The notes below the pieces were generated by a model. It did no database searches and had not been told where the DNA came from. It was given only the letters and a program-made list of their open reading frames with translations. Source: Natrinema sp. HArc-T2 (GTDB lineage Archaea; Halobacteriota; Halobacteria; Halobacteriales; Natrialbaceae). From it: a stretch of DNA of 64,000 nucleotides. Below are positions 26,156 through 34,072 of the stretch, one piece after another. Location of the stretch: assembly GCF_041821085.1 (NCBI RefSeq), contig NZ_JBGUAZ010000007.1:1-64000 (forward strand), read 5' to 3'. Numbering within the stretch: the first letter of the stretch is position 1; each line of letters opens with the position of its first letter. Both the position numbers and the translations under genes were made by a program.

Positions 26156-26656
26156 TCAGAAATGGACGTCTGCCGGCACGATCCAGCACGTCTCGCGCTC
26201 GTCAGTGTCCTCGAGGAGGCGATCGAGGTGTCTGCGATGGCGGATCCCAGTCGCGTGCTGATCATACAGACAGATCGACGGGCCACGGGAGGCACCGACC
26301 TGCTGGAAAGCGTGCCGAGCGAGGCCTTCGTCGCGCATGATCTCGCCGTCGCTGTGTTCCTCGAGTGCTTGCTTCACCCGATTCAGATTTCGTTGGAACG
26401 TTTCCGTCGTGGTCTCCCAGGCCCGCTCGAGGAGTTCTTCACCTTCGTCGGACGTAACGGGCGCAGCCGTCGGCAGGTCGCCCCGCCGTGCTTTTCCAGC
26501 CACTGTCGTCTCCTCTTGGTCGAAAGTGACGTAGTAGTCGAACACCGCACAGGAATGCGGCTCCGCGCCAACCAGTCGATCGAACACGGTCTTTCCGGTT
26601 GACAGTGCCTCGTCTGCTGTCGATGCCTCTACCAACGAATAAATGATCATATGCAT
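26156..26656 (-). CDS. plasmid hypothetical protein, paralogue of the 28718 protein
   Basis: A 166-residue soluble protein (MHMIIYSLVEASTADEALST and onward; a second ATG at 26650 is equally possible). The C-terminal 40 residues (SICLYDQHATGIRHRRHLDR, LLEDTDERETCWIVPADV) align with the C-terminal core of the 28718 protein (TYLYDEGGSGIRDEQRLATL, LLDNAGDDAWLVPAIA), so the two are paralogues. Copy 3 of the leader hairpin lies 54 bases upstream. It is followed directly by the DUF7568-like gene. Function unknown. Confidence 0.65.
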   Translation of the reverse strand: MHMIIYSLVEASTADEALSTGKTVFDRLVGAEPHSCAVFDYYVTFDQEETTVAGKARRGDLPTAAPVTSDEGEELLERAWETTTETFQRNLNRVKQALEEHSDGEIMRDEGLARHAFQQVGASRGPSICLYDQHATGIRHRRHLDRLLEDTDERETCWIVPADVHF

Positions 26657-26710
26657 CTGGGATACCTCACTGTGCCGACGCTCTGGTCAGTACTCGTCTG
26701 TCCTTACTCA

Positions 26711-26737
26711 GTGCGCCGGCAGCCATTATCGGCGCAC
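26711..26737 (-). promoter_or_regulatory. 5'-leader hairpin, copy 3
   Basis: Arms GTGCGCC and GGCGCAC enclose GGCAGCCATTATC. It differs from copy 2 at only four loop or inner-stem positions and sits upstream of the 26156 gene. No clear TATA box is visible for this copy. Confidence 0.55.
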
Positions 26738-26988
26738 AAAATCACGGTGCAACGCGTCTGTCTCATGGAGTAGAGCGATCCGGATCGGTAGTGGCATTGA
26801 CAGTGGTCGTCAGGCCGCTCGACTCGTCGATAGCTTCGAAATGACCGCGAGTGCCTTCGGAAACTTGGATCCTCAACTCGAGTTTGAGTACCAGTTAGTA
26901 TACCATCATAAAATGACTTACAAGTGATTTGTTTCAACACCTTTTGACTGAATCAGCTGGTGAGTAGATGTGAGTACTGAACATCAAG
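26738..26988. other. intergenic stretch without a recognised gene
   Basis: Together with the hairpin region, about 360 bases between the 26656 start and the 27020 start. The right end becomes AT-rich and carries TTATATTAAG (26991-27000), the TATA box of the 27020 gene. No protein-coding frame is convincing. Confidence 0.5.
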
Positions 26989-27019
26989 AGTTATATTAAG
27001 TCGCTTTGACATTCTTCTC

Positions 27020-27685
27020 ATGGATTATATACGTGGATTGTATGTTATAACAATTTTTAGTGTTTTCCTTATAGGTATTGGATTAATCTTCAATCCATTT
27101 TATCTCCATCCAGATGGTGGTGGGGCTAAGCGAACATATCATGTTGAACAGATTGAAAACAAGTCAATGGCGAATCAAGCGTTCGGCCTCTCGGAGAAGG
27201 TCTTGGACTGTCCTGGTAACAGACCATGTGTATTAGAGGAACAGATCCTTGAAGAGGATTCTGTAGAATCTACTGTTCCCGTATATAATGATGATCCACC
27301 GTGGTACTCCGTTGTTAGGACTGCAAATGGAACCTATATTCCCAAACAAAGTGCTGAAAACAATACGACTATACTTACACTTGAGGAGGTGAGTGCGATG
27401 ACGGCAGTTGAACAGCTCGCTGTCCCTGCAGGTGAACAACCAGAAGAGACTCAGAAAGCCATCGAAACTGGATCGGTCACAGTCTACGGCGAGGTGATTG
27501 AGCCGTTCGAACGGCACGAGGTTCTCGAATATGAGGGAGACTACTATATGCACAAAAAATACGAAGGAGTAGGTAGCCACTGGACCGCAGATGGTGGCCT
27601 CGCCATAGCCAGAGCCATCCTCTTTCTGATCGGTAGTGGATTAGTCGCCGCTTCTGGCTGGCACTTCCGGAGCCTATACGACTAA
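27020..27685 (+). CDS. membrane protein with large external domain
   Basis: A 221-residue protein with an N-terminal hydrophobic helix (LYVITIFSVFLIGIGLIF), an external domain of about 150 residues, and a C-terminal helix (AIARAILFLIGSGLVAASGW). The external part contains a Cys pair (CPGNRPC, residues ~68-74) that could form a disulfide, and several potential N-glycosylation sites (NKS, NGT, NNT). A TATA box lies 25 bases upstream, giving a leaderless mRNA. The first half is AT-rich compared with the neighbours. Family unknown. Confidence 0.6.
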   Translation: MDYIRGLYVITIFSVFLIGIGLIFNPFYLHPDGGGAKRTYHVEQIENKSMANQAFGLSEKVLDCPGNRPCVLEEQILEEDSVESTVPVYNDDPPWYSVVRTANGTYIPKQSAENNTTILTLEEVSAMTAVEQLAVPAGEQPEETQKAIETGSVTVYGEVIEPFERHEVLEYEGDYYMHKKYEGVGSHWTADGGLAIARAILFLIGSGLVAASGWHFRSLYD

Positions 27686-27778
27686 CAAAGATTGGCTACC
27701 GATCGGTCATGATCTACCTTCACTGACTGTTCACTACAGCGTCAAATGGGTCCGTGACCGATTCTATGACCCGCTCGG

Positions 27779-27967
27779 TTAGGATTTACTGTGGATATCA
27801 GTAGGTCCACCACGCTCTGGTCGAGTGAGAAGACTCACTTCCTCCAAGAGCGCCGTTGCTGTCTCGATTCGTTCTCTGTCTGCGTCAGTCAGCTGATCTC
27901 TCTCGAGATCGTTGAGTTGGCTGAGTGCACGATGCAGTCTGTATCCTGGTGTGTTGCGTGGATCCAT
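27779..27967 (-). CDS. small helical haloarchaeal protein
   Basis: A 62-residue acidic protein (MDPRNTPGYRLHRALSQLND and onward) predicted as two helices, with DADRERIETATALLEEVSLL in the second. Similar short proteins recur on haloarchaeal replicons without known function. ATG at 27967 is chosen because the upstream part of the frame lacks acidic composition. Confidence 0.55.
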   Translation of the reverse strand: MDPRNTPGYRLHRALSQLNDLERDQLTDADRERIETATALLEEVSLLTRPERGGPTDIHSKS

Positions 27968-28112
27968 TGGATGCGCCTCAGCCGATCGCGGCGCAGATAA
28001 ATATGATCTGATAGCATGTAGTGAATTCCTGCACCCCAACTATCTCTTGACCGATGTCATCGGACGGTGTTTCTTGAACCCCGCCGTCTCAACCATCTCC
28101 CACAGTAGTCGA

Positions 28113-28526
28113 TTAGTCATATTGGTTACCAGCCAGCCAACGCCCAACCCGTACTCCCACTTCACCGGTGAGCGCTGAAATTCCGAATCCAAGGACTGCA
28201 AACACAATCGTGGCACCGATCGCGCTCGCCACAAACCATACTGGGCCGGCTAAGTGGAATGTGGTTGTAAGAAGATCGAAAACAACCCAGAATACTGGAA
28301 GTCCGCCAACAATCCCGACCCGAACCCCAACTCCGCTAATTTCACCGTTCACACGCCCGATCAGATAGCCGGCAAGAATACCACCGAAAAACACCGCTCC
28401 AAGCGAGAGTTCGGATCCTGTTTGCCAGTAACTGAAGGTGGTGAATGGAAGAGAGCACAACCCACCGATGAGAGCGTACTTCCATTGGGTCATTCCGGGC
28501 TGTAGAGGAGAACCAGCTTCAGGCAT
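28113..28526 (-). CDS. four-helix membrane protein (DUF5518-like)
   Basis: A 137-residue protein with four hydrophobic segments: KYALIGGLCSLPFTTFSYW, LGAVFFGGILAGYLIG, GIVGGLPVFWVVFDLL and AIGATIVFAVLGFGISALTG. The Gly-rich motif FFGGILAGYLIGRVNGEISG resembles the haloarchaeal DUF5518 membrane family, function unknown. ATG at 28526. Copy (a) of the CGGTAAGTACAG 12-mer lies about 105 bases upstream. Confidence 0.65.
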   Translation of the reverse strand: MPEAGSPLQPGMTQWKYALIGGLCSLPFTTFSYWQTGSELSLGAVFFGGILAGYLIGRVNGEISGVGVRVGIVGGLPVFWVVFDLLTTTFHLAGPVWFVASAIGATIVFAVLGFGISALTGEVGVRVGRWLAGNQYD

Positions 28527-28630
28527 AGTATTTCAATCAATGATTGGTGTTGTAAGATTATAATAATTTTCCTTACAGAATATGCTATTGTGCCGCCCTT
28601 TGTCGCGTCTCTCTGCAAACAAGACACACC

Positions 28631-28642
28631 CTGTACTTACCG
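28631..28642 (-). repeat. CGGTAAGTACAG element, copy a
   Basis: Exact 12-mer on the minus strand, upstream of the 28113 membrane gene, preceded by GTGAAAATCG and, further upstream, TTTATTCAG. Confidence 0.5.
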
Positions 28643-28717
28643 CGATTTTCACGCCTCACTCTGAATAAAGAAACAGTGCTACTATCTACTGCTAAGCGAT
28701 CATGTTCCACATCTCAT

Positions 28718-29602
28718 TCACTCTGGACTCGGCCCATAGCACGGCGTCCCGCAGACCTGGCACTCCCAGATTGCGTGGCCGGTCCAGGTTTCGTCGGGAA
28801 CTGATTCATGCTCGCTGAATCGATGCTCGGTTGTGCGTCCGCACTGGTGACACTCGAGGTGTTGTTTGGTTGGAATGCCACTATCCTGATGCTCAGGTTC
28901 ACGTTCTTGAGGTGCCTGCTGGAGGGCAATCGCAGGAACTAGCCACGCATCATCACCGGCGTTGTCGAGCAGCGTCGCAAGTCGCTGCTCATCGCGAATT
29001 CCGGACCCACCCTCGTCGTAGAGATAGGTTGTTGGTTCACAGTCGCTCTCCACCGCTGATTGGTCAGTCCACGCTGTTCGATCGCGGGCAGCCGCGAGAA
29101 GTTGCTCACCGCCAGTGGACGTAATCTGTGTTGCAGCAGGAAGCACGGGCCACCGATCGGTTAATTGGGCTGCGGGCTCGTCCTCGAGATCGTAGATGAT
29201 TGTGCAGTCGTCGACAGCCTGTTCGGTCGCATTCGAGGCAAGGAGTGTCGCGGCGGCCGCGCCTTTCGCGACGGCACCGTAGAACGTAGACGACTCGACA
29301 AGCATGTGAACGACGCCAAGCAGTGTCCACTCTGTTGCTGGTGCGTCTGTCTCAGAAGAGGAGTCCTCGAGATGGTTGGTGAGACAGAACAAGCATTTGG
29401 TCTGATCAGCAGGAATCGGTGAGCCACAGGAGCGACACTCGGTATCCGTTTCCGTTGGAGTGTCCGGATATCCAGTCGTCGCCGTCGCAATTCGCTGTCG
29501 ATCAGGTTCGCGGTCATCATCCCTGCTGAGTGTCTCATCTGGAATATGCGACGCTTCGCCGGTCGGACGAAGCTCTTCAAAGTCAGAATCGCGATCAGTC
29601 AT
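28718..29602 (-). CDS. zinc-ribbon hypothetical protein, paralogue of the 26156 protein
   Basis: A 294-residue protein. The acidic disordered N-terminus (~1-55) is followed by a zinc ribbon (CRSCGSPIP, then CLFCLTNH, ~57-80), a helical middle containing AVAKGAAAATLLASNATEQA, the core shared with the 26156 protein (TYLYDEGGSGIRDEQRLATL, ~205-235), and a C-terminal zinc ribbon (CHQCGRTTEH, CQVCGTPC). Two zinc sites around a conserved core suggest a nucleic-acid-binding plasmid protein, but no function is known. ATG at 29602. Confidence 0.65.
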   Translation of the reverse strand: MTDRDSDFEELRPTGEASHIPDETLSRDDDREPDRQRIATATTGYPDTPTETDTECRSCGSPIPADQTKCLFCLTNHLEDSSSETDAPATEWTLLGVVHMLVESSTFYGAVAKGAAAATLLASNATEQAVDDCTIIYDLEDEPAAQLTDRWPVLPAATQITSTGGEQLLAAARDRTAWTDQSAVESDCEPTTYLYDEGGSGIRDEQRLATLLDNAGDDAWLVPAIALQQAPQEREPEHQDSGIPTKQHLECHQCGRTTEHRFSEHESVPDETWTGHAIWECQVCGTPCYGPSPE

Positions 29603-29686
29603 TGATTGGGTAGTGGGTTGTATGGTCTCACGTCTTGATCAGGTCCAGTTCGATAGAGACGATCTGAAAATGAGATTACTGAGACG

Positions 29687-29824
29687 CTATTGCTGGCGGA
29701 GTCCTGCTTCTCGGGCTTCACGGTTGCTGGCACAATGGATACACGCTGGCAGATCTCCATCAACGGCGAAAACCCGGTAGTAGTTCTCTGTGACATGAGA
29801 TCCACAGCCATCACATTCTGGCAT
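29687..29824 (-). CDS. 45-residue zinc microprotein (DUF7563-like)
   Basis: A short frame from ATG 29824 to TAG 29687-29689: MPECDGCGSHVTENYYRVF, then DGDLPACIHCASNREAREA. Two pairs, CDGC and CIHC, would bind one zinc. The length and the pattern 'MPxCxxCGxxVTxxYxRVF' match small haloarchaeal DUF7563-type proteins. It lies 85 bases upstream of the 28718 gene on the same strand and may share its transcript. Confidence 0.7.
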   Translation of the reverse strand: MPECDGCGSHVTENYYRVFAVDGDLPACIHCASNREAREAGLRQQ

Positions 29825-29899
29825 TATCCAAATCTATGTTGTTGCTCCAGTAAATATCTTGTTCCAATACTTGTGTAGTTTTTCTCAATAGCATTCTAT

Positions 29900-30085
29900 T
29901 TAAGTAGGATTGACTCTTTTCTGGGTCTGGTATTGTTGCGGTTCAATAAGGTGTCCACAGTCCTCACAACGAGTTTCGACTGCGTTGGTGGTGACTCGGC
30001 CATTGCACTTGGGACATGGACTGGTTCTTGAGTCGGGTTGGATGTCTTCGTCGAACGTTGTCTGGTAGATCTCTCTGAGAGTCAT
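29900..30085 (-). CDS. small TFIIB-like zinc-ribbon protein
   Basis: A 61-residue protein, MTLREIYQTTFDEDI, a short linker, then CPKCNGRVTTNAVETRCEDC followed by GHLIE. The ribbon spacing (CPKC-x13-CEDCG) resembles the N-terminal zinc ribbon of archaeal TFB, without the cyclin repeats. Such stand-alone ribbons are frequent on haloarchaeal plasmids. They may contact RNA polymerase, but this is inference. The start at 30085 is chosen over an upstream in-frame codon. Confidence 0.65.
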   Translation of the reverse strand: MTLREIYQTTFDEDIQPDSRTSPCPKCNGRVTTNAVETRCEDCGHLIEPQQYQTQKRVNPT

Positions 30086-30205
30086 GGTGTTCACGAGGGG
30101 CAATGAGTAACTCCGACTGCCCCTCACCTGCTCGTGGGGTGGAGAAACCTATCTCGAAGTAGACCGTAGCATGGTTCCTTTATTCAGGATTCCTTGCGAA
30201 ACTCG

Positions 30206-30217
30206 CGGTAAGTACAG
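30206..30217 (+). repeat. CGGTAAGTACAG element, copy b
   Basis: Exact 12-mer, preceded by TGCGAAACTCG and followed by a near-perfect inverted partner GTACCTACCG (30223-30232), so this copy forms an imperfect palindrome. It stands in the 190-bp gap upstream of the TFIIB-ribbon gene. Confidence 0.5.
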
Positions 30218-30276
30218 GCGAAGTACCTACCGTTCAGTGCAGTATGTATTGTTCAGTACAGAAATTTGATCAGATA

Positions 30277-30543
30277 CTACATGAATGACTTTCTGGTTTT
30301 TCGGAAGAGAAACACCACAACTGCCGAAAGGAGAGCACTGTAGATGATCCCCACAACGATGAAGAGTAACATAGCAGCCCCACTGGAAGAGAATCGAAAT
30401 GAGAAAACAGAGAAAATGAGGTCCAGAGTAAACCCCGTAAGATGTAGCGGGACTGTGCGTACAGACTCTATCCCCCAGATCAAAACGGTAGTTGCGAGAA
30501 AGGTGACGATATCAAGTGGGGTGACAATAGTAGTCCTCTTCAT
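30277..30543 (-). CDS. small membrane protein
   Basis: An 88-residue protein with hydrophobic segments at PLDIVTFLATTVLIWGI, LTGFTLDLIFSVFSF and AAMLLFIVVGIIYSALLSAV, and a basic C-terminus (FRKTRKSFM). ATATATAGA at 30571-30579 (minus strand) lies about 30 bases upstream of the two possible starts (30546 or 30543), consistent with a leaderless mRNA. No family recognised. Confidence 0.55.
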   Translation of the reverse strand: MKRTTIVTPLDIVTFLATTVLIWGIESVRTVPLHLTGFTLDLIFSVFSFRFSSSGAAMLLFIVVGIIYSALLSAVVVFLFRKTRKSFM

Positions 30544-30671
30544 CATCTTCCAATCATTTACTGTAACCGATCTATATATGTTTTCTGTGGCAATATTTTA
30601 TTCGCACATGTAGTTACCGCGGGGTTGTGTCCGAGAACTCGGAGAGAGTCGGACAGGAAACCGTGAACCGG

Positions 30672-30683
30672 CGGTAAGTACAG
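30672..30683 (+). repeat. CGGTAAGTACAG element, copy c
   Basis: Exact 12-mer, preceded by CGTGAACCGG, 57 bases upstream of the 30740 gene. Confidence 0.5.
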
Positions 30684-30739
30684 CGCGAAGAGTTAGCGCT
30701 CAGTACGGCATAACGTTTTACTACGCAAACAACACACAT

Positions 30740-30982
30740 ATGACTATAAACATGACCAATAGAGTGAACGAGTATCTACGGAAACGGCCTGTTCTTGGCA
30801 CAGCGTTTTTTCTACTGATGTTTGTTAGTGGCAGTATCGTGGGGATAGCAATAATGCAGCCATCTCGTCCGCTATTCTCAATTTTGTCCGATGAGGGTGT
30901 CTGGTTTACTATTGGCCTACTTGCAGTGCCCTCTGGGCTGGTATATTTTATTGTTTCGAAGCGGACTCACTCGCAGACCTAA
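30740..30982 (+). CDS. small two-helix membrane protein
   Basis: An 80-residue protein with a basic N-terminus (NEYLRKRP) and two hydrophobic helices (LGTAFFLLMFVSGSIVGIAI and FTIGLLAVPSGLVYFIVS). ATG at 30740, with a second in-frame ATG at 30752. It resembles the 30277 product in style but not in sequence. Function unknown. The 247 bases after it, up to the RPA-like gene end, contain GC-rich imperfect hairpins and no gene. Confidence 0.5.
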   Translation: MTINMTNRVNEYLRKRPVLGTAFFLLMFVSGSIVGIAIMQPSRPLFSILSDEGVWFTIGLLAVPSGLVYFIVSKRTHSQT

Positions 30983-31229
30983 TCGAGGAGAGACCTTTCG
31001 GTCAATACGCAGATGTAGTTACCGAATTGCTCGACTCAGTTTCAGTCATATTTCTGATAGAGAAGTCGTGTTACTAACTACTAGGTGATGGCAAAGTGTG
31101 GAGCAGATTGATGCTGTGGCGAAAGCCCGGCAGCGCAACGGCCATTGGCCGTAAGCAGCCCGGACCGTGGAGGTGGTGGGGGGTGGCGGTGACTGCGTTC
31201 ACACCAGCAAAAAAGGGGCTTCACCCCGG

Positions 31230-32126
31230 CTATTCCCACCAGCGGCCGCGCTCGGGGAAGTGGATCGTCGACCACCCGGTCACGGCCAGTGAAACACGGC
31301 CTTCGTGCCAGTTTCGGGCAGCCTTGTGAATGCGCACTTGCTCACCTTCCTCAATCCACGGCGCGTCTGATGACTTCCAGATCGTCACGCGTGTCTGTCC
31401 ACTGTCATCTGCGATGAGCCCGACCTGTGCGATGCTTGGATGCGAGGGATCCCACAGGGTTTCGACACGCCCTTCGATGCTCACCTCTTTTCGAGAAACC
31501 TCCTCGAGTTTTCCAATGGGGATGACGTGTCCGGGCGCCGTCTGCAGTTCCTCGAACACGTTGACGACCGCACTTGTCAGGTCTTGGCCACCGACGACGG
31601 CTTCACTCAACCGACGGCTGATCGCCGCTCGAGACCAGCTATCCAACTGCTTCGCGAGTCGCATCGACTGCTTGTTCACGGCCGCCAACTGCTCCTGGGT
31701 GAGTTCTGTCCGGGGATCCGCCCGCTCCGGGTCCGCCATTGGGTCCACGCTTGCCGCCCGTTTTTGGAACTCGAGACGCCGCGCTTTGTTCTGGTTCGCA
31801 GCGATCGTTCGTGTCCGCTTCTCTCGACCTTCTTGTGTTCCTATCTCGGCCTGGGCACTGATTCGTTCGAGTTCGTCCTCTCGTGCTCGAATCCGCTCTT
31901 CCTGCTCGAGGGTCGCGCCGTGAATCCGCTCATCGCTCGTATCGACGATGCCGTCTGGGTGGTTCGCATCCACCTTTGCTTGGACCCCTTGCTTGACTGT
32001 TGCCTCGAATTCCGGCGTCTCGTCGACGACCGGGAAGCCGTCTTCATCGACTGCCTGCTCATCCGCCTGTTTGAATGCCTGTTCATCGACCGTAACGACC
32101 TTGCTACTCGAGTTGTTACTAGACAT
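31230..32126 (-). CDS. RPA-like single-stranded DNA-binding protein (plasmid type)
   Basis: A 298-residue protein. The N-terminal 150 residues are acidic and helical with a coiled coil (ATLEQEERIRAREDELERIS). Residues ~150-200 form a helical segment (LAKQLDSWSRAAISRRLSEA). The C-terminal 100 residues form an OB fold: KLEEVSRKEVSIEGRVETLW, VGLIADDSGQTRVTIWKSSD and EGEQVRIHKAARNWHEGRVS are typical of haloarchaeal replication factor A OB strands. It probably protects or organises single-stranded plasmid DNA in replication or transfer. ATG at 32126. Two tandem hairpins (32143-32184) precede it within a GC-rich leader. Confidence 0.8.
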   Translation of the reverse strand: MSSNNSSSKVVTVDEQAFKQADEQAVDEDGFPVVDETPEFEATVKQGVQAKVDANHPDGIVDTSDERIHGATLEQEERIRAREDELERISAQAEIGTQEGREKRTRTIAANQNKARRLEFQKRAASVDPMADPERADPRTELTQEQLAAVNKQSMRLAKQLDSWSRAAISRRLSEAVVGGQDLTSAVVNVFEELQTAPGHVIPIGKLEEVSRKEVSIEGRVETLWDPSHPSIAQVGLIADDSGQTRVTIWKSSDAPWIEEGEQVRIHKAARNWHEGRVSLAVTGWSTIHFPERGRWWE

Positions 32127-32142
32127 TGCAGTATACTCTGAA

Positions 32143-32184
32143 GGCGCTCACGCGCCTGCCACCGCGATGCCACTACATCGCGGT
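32143..32184 (-). promoter_or_regulatory. tandem hairpins upstream of the RPA-like gene
   Basis: GGCGC, TCAC, GCGCC (32143-32156) and ACCGCGATG, CCACTA, CATCGCGGT (32161-32184) are two perfect-stem hairpins 17-58 bases before the ATG. They could control translation or bind the protein itself (inference). Confidence 0.5.
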
Positions 32185-32937
32185 TTTCCGACGACACCGA
32201 CGACTAGATCCATCTGCGCGCTCGCGCTCGCGCCTTCGCGAGCGCCCATCTGGGCGCGAGCGAGAGCGCGCCTGAATGCGGTGTTCCAACCAGCACCGCG
32301 CGGCGTCCTGCCGAGCGAAGCGAGGCAGGGCTCGAGGCGCGAACGGTGTGAGCGCCTCGGCGACCCGCCCGGAGCGAGCGGCCAGCTTTAAGCCGTTTCT
32401 CGTGTCCGGCCCGGACTGCGGATCCGTGTCCAGCGCGACTGTCGACGAGAACGCGCGCCGCGGTGTGGCGCGCGACAGCGCAGGCGGCACCAAGCGCTGG
32501 AACGCGAAAGCCCGCGAGGGGCGCAACCGAAAACGCGCTTAATGCTGGCGTCGAGACCAGATTCACTGTAGCCCGGAACGGTGAGCGACGTCAGGAGCGA
32601 ACCGCAGCCCGGAATGGTCGGTCGCGAGCGACGCGGAGGGCGGCACGCGGCGAGCGGGGCGGGCCGAATACTAAGAGCGGGCAACCAACGCAACAGCAGC
32701 CCGATCAATCCACGTGGGTGGGATCAAAAGGGGCTGGCGCGCTCGAGGAACCCCACCGACGCAAGCACCGCAACCTGTGAGGAGCGCAGCGAGGCGCGGG
32801 ACTCGAGCGTGCCAGGGGCTTTCACCTATTATCGAAAGCGGTGATTGCAAGCCGCTCAGTGAGATCTACTCCATCACAGCTGGTTCAGTGACTCCTCCAC
32901 ACACTACAGTTGCAAACCTCTCGCTTTTTCGGATCTC
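32185..32937. other. 750-bp GC-rich non-coding region
   Basis: No credible gene. Frames on both strands are Arg/Ala-rich, unlike the acidic haloarchaeal proteins around them. The stretch is full of short GAGCG/CGCTC-type repeats and inverted repeats (for example 32217-32275). Its right part (about 32720-32820) contains GGGATCAAAAGGGGCTGG followed by a GAGGAGCGCAGCGAGG-type GC-rich tract. It could be a long leader of the RPA-like gene, a structured RNA or a replication-associated region. Confidence 0.45.
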
Positions 32938-33195
32938 TTATTCCCAATCCCGCCAGCCTTCGAAGAGGTGGTTGTTTTTCCGCCAGAGTTGGGGTTTGAG
33001 TAACTGGTTTGAATCAACTGCTGGATGATCTCGATCAAGACCAGAGTGTTCTGCTACCCAATCTCGGTACTCAGATACGTTCTGAGGCTTCTCGGGGGTG
33101 TGAGTCTCCATATCGGGCGTATTGAGGTAGTTCAGTGGTTCCCCACATACCATGCAGGGGAGCATGCCTTCATTCGGCTCTTTTCCCTCTGTCAT
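32938..33195 (-). CDS. small zinc-finger protein (Ros/MucR-like)
   Basis: An 85-residue protein with MLPCMVCGEPLNYLNTPDME, THTPEKPQNVSEYRDWVAEH and a C-terminal KPQLWRKNNHLFEGWRDW. The C-x2-C and a following His, with the eYR motif after the finger, resemble the single zinc finger of Ros/MucR-type regulators, so DNA binding is plausible. Copy (d) of the CGGTAAGTACAG element lies 40 bases upstream of the ATG at 33195, in its promoter region. Confidence 0.65.
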   Translation of the reverse strand: MTEGKEPNEGMLPCMVCGEPLNYLNTPDMETHTPEKPQNVSEYRDWVAEHSGLDRDHPAVDSNQLLKPQLWRKNNHLFEGWRDWE

Positions 33196-33234
33196 AGTAG
33201 GGACCTGTGTCTCACTGCATGATAATTCTATGTT

Positions 33235-33246
33235 CTGTACTTACCG
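33235..33246 (-). repeat. CGGTAAGTACAG element, copy d
   Basis: Exact 12-mer on the minus strand, 40 bases upstream of the 32938 zinc-finger gene. Confidence 0.5.
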
Positions 33247-33291
33247 ACTCAAGAGAACAAAGCAAGAATTCAGACCACTTCTGATCTCCAT

Positions 33292-33564
33292 TTAATCGAT
33301 GTACTGGGATTTCCACTCACGGCGATCCTCAATCGCTTGTTCTCCCTCGTCTGTAATCGCGTAGTAGTTTGTGCGTCTGTCGAGCTGTCCTTTTTCGACA
33401 AGGTCCTTATTCACAACCGTATCGAGATTGGGATACAACCGCCCGTGATTGATCTCTGAACCATAGTACTGCTCGATCTCGTCTTTGACATCCTGTCCAG
33501 ATGGCTGGTCAGCGCCCGCGATCACGTACAGCAGGTCTCGTTGGAATCCTGTGAGGTCGTCCAT
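33292..33564 (-). CDS. PadR-family transcriptional regulator
   Basis: A 90-residue winged-helix regulator of the short haloarchaeal PadR type: LTGFQRDLLYVIAGADQPSG, DVKDEIEQYYGSEINHGRLY, NLDTVVNKDLVEKGQLDRRT and NYYAITDEGEQAIEDRREW. The recognition helix region INHGRLYPNLDTV and the wing DRRTNYYAIT are intact. ATG at 33564. Targets are unknown. A degenerate relative lies just upstream at 33777-34062, so this is the functional member of a tandem pair. Confidence 0.88.
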   Translation of the reverse strand: MDDLTGFQRDLLYVIAGADQPSGQDVKDEIEQYYGSEINHGRLYPNLDTVVNKDLVEKGQLDRRTNYYAITDEGEQAIEDRREWKSQYID

Positions 33565-33776
33565 GGCCCAGCCATTCAGGCGAGATGATATTTGTTATTC
33601 CACACGTACGTAGATGTAAGGTAATCCAACTAGTCGATTCTTTATACCACTAGCTGATTCTCGTTCCATTCACGCCATCCTGAGACTGTGGTCATGATGG
33701 AACGCTCGAGAGATCAGATCCAGCGCGCACGCTCAGTGGTCAGGGCCGTCTCACTCCAAATCTGAGAGTCCCTCAC

Positions 33777-34062
33777 CACATACTGATCTTCTCACTCCCG
33801 ACGGTCCTCGAGTTCGCGTTGACCACGCACTGTGATCGTGTAGTGGTTCGTTCGCTTGTCGGCCTCGCCTTTGTAGACGAGCCCTTTGTCGATGACCGTA
33901 TCACGATTCGGATAAAGCCGCCCAGGGTGGATCTCGTTCTCGTAGTACTCCTCGAGTTCACCTTTGATCGAGAGGCCCTGAGGACCGTCCCGGCCGGTGA
34001 TCACGTACGAGATGCCAACGTTGGAAGCGGATGAATCCACTTTGGCGCAGAAAAACTGCCAT
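33777..34062 (-). pseudogene. degenerate PadR-family gene
   Basis: The central part (LSIKGELEEYYENEIHPGRL, PNRDTVIDKGLVYKGEADKR) matches the intact PadR at 33292 over the winged helix. The open frame ends early: the codon matching the conserved Trp in EDRREW is TGA (33792-33794), followed in frame by GAA GAT CAG TAT GTG, the expected tail. At the 5' end the family motif GFQRDLLYVI is split between frames: SGFIRFQR is read in one frame and SYVITG in another, implying a one-base insertion near 34010-34025. Both lesions fit a decaying gene. An 82-residue product could still be made. Confidence 0.65.
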
Positions 34063-34072
34063 CACTGATGGC

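Noticed and set aside
32276-32844. Overlapping open frames in the GC-rich region
   Set aside because: Products are Arg/Ala-rich and low-complexity, unlike acidic haloarchaeal proteins, with no start signals.
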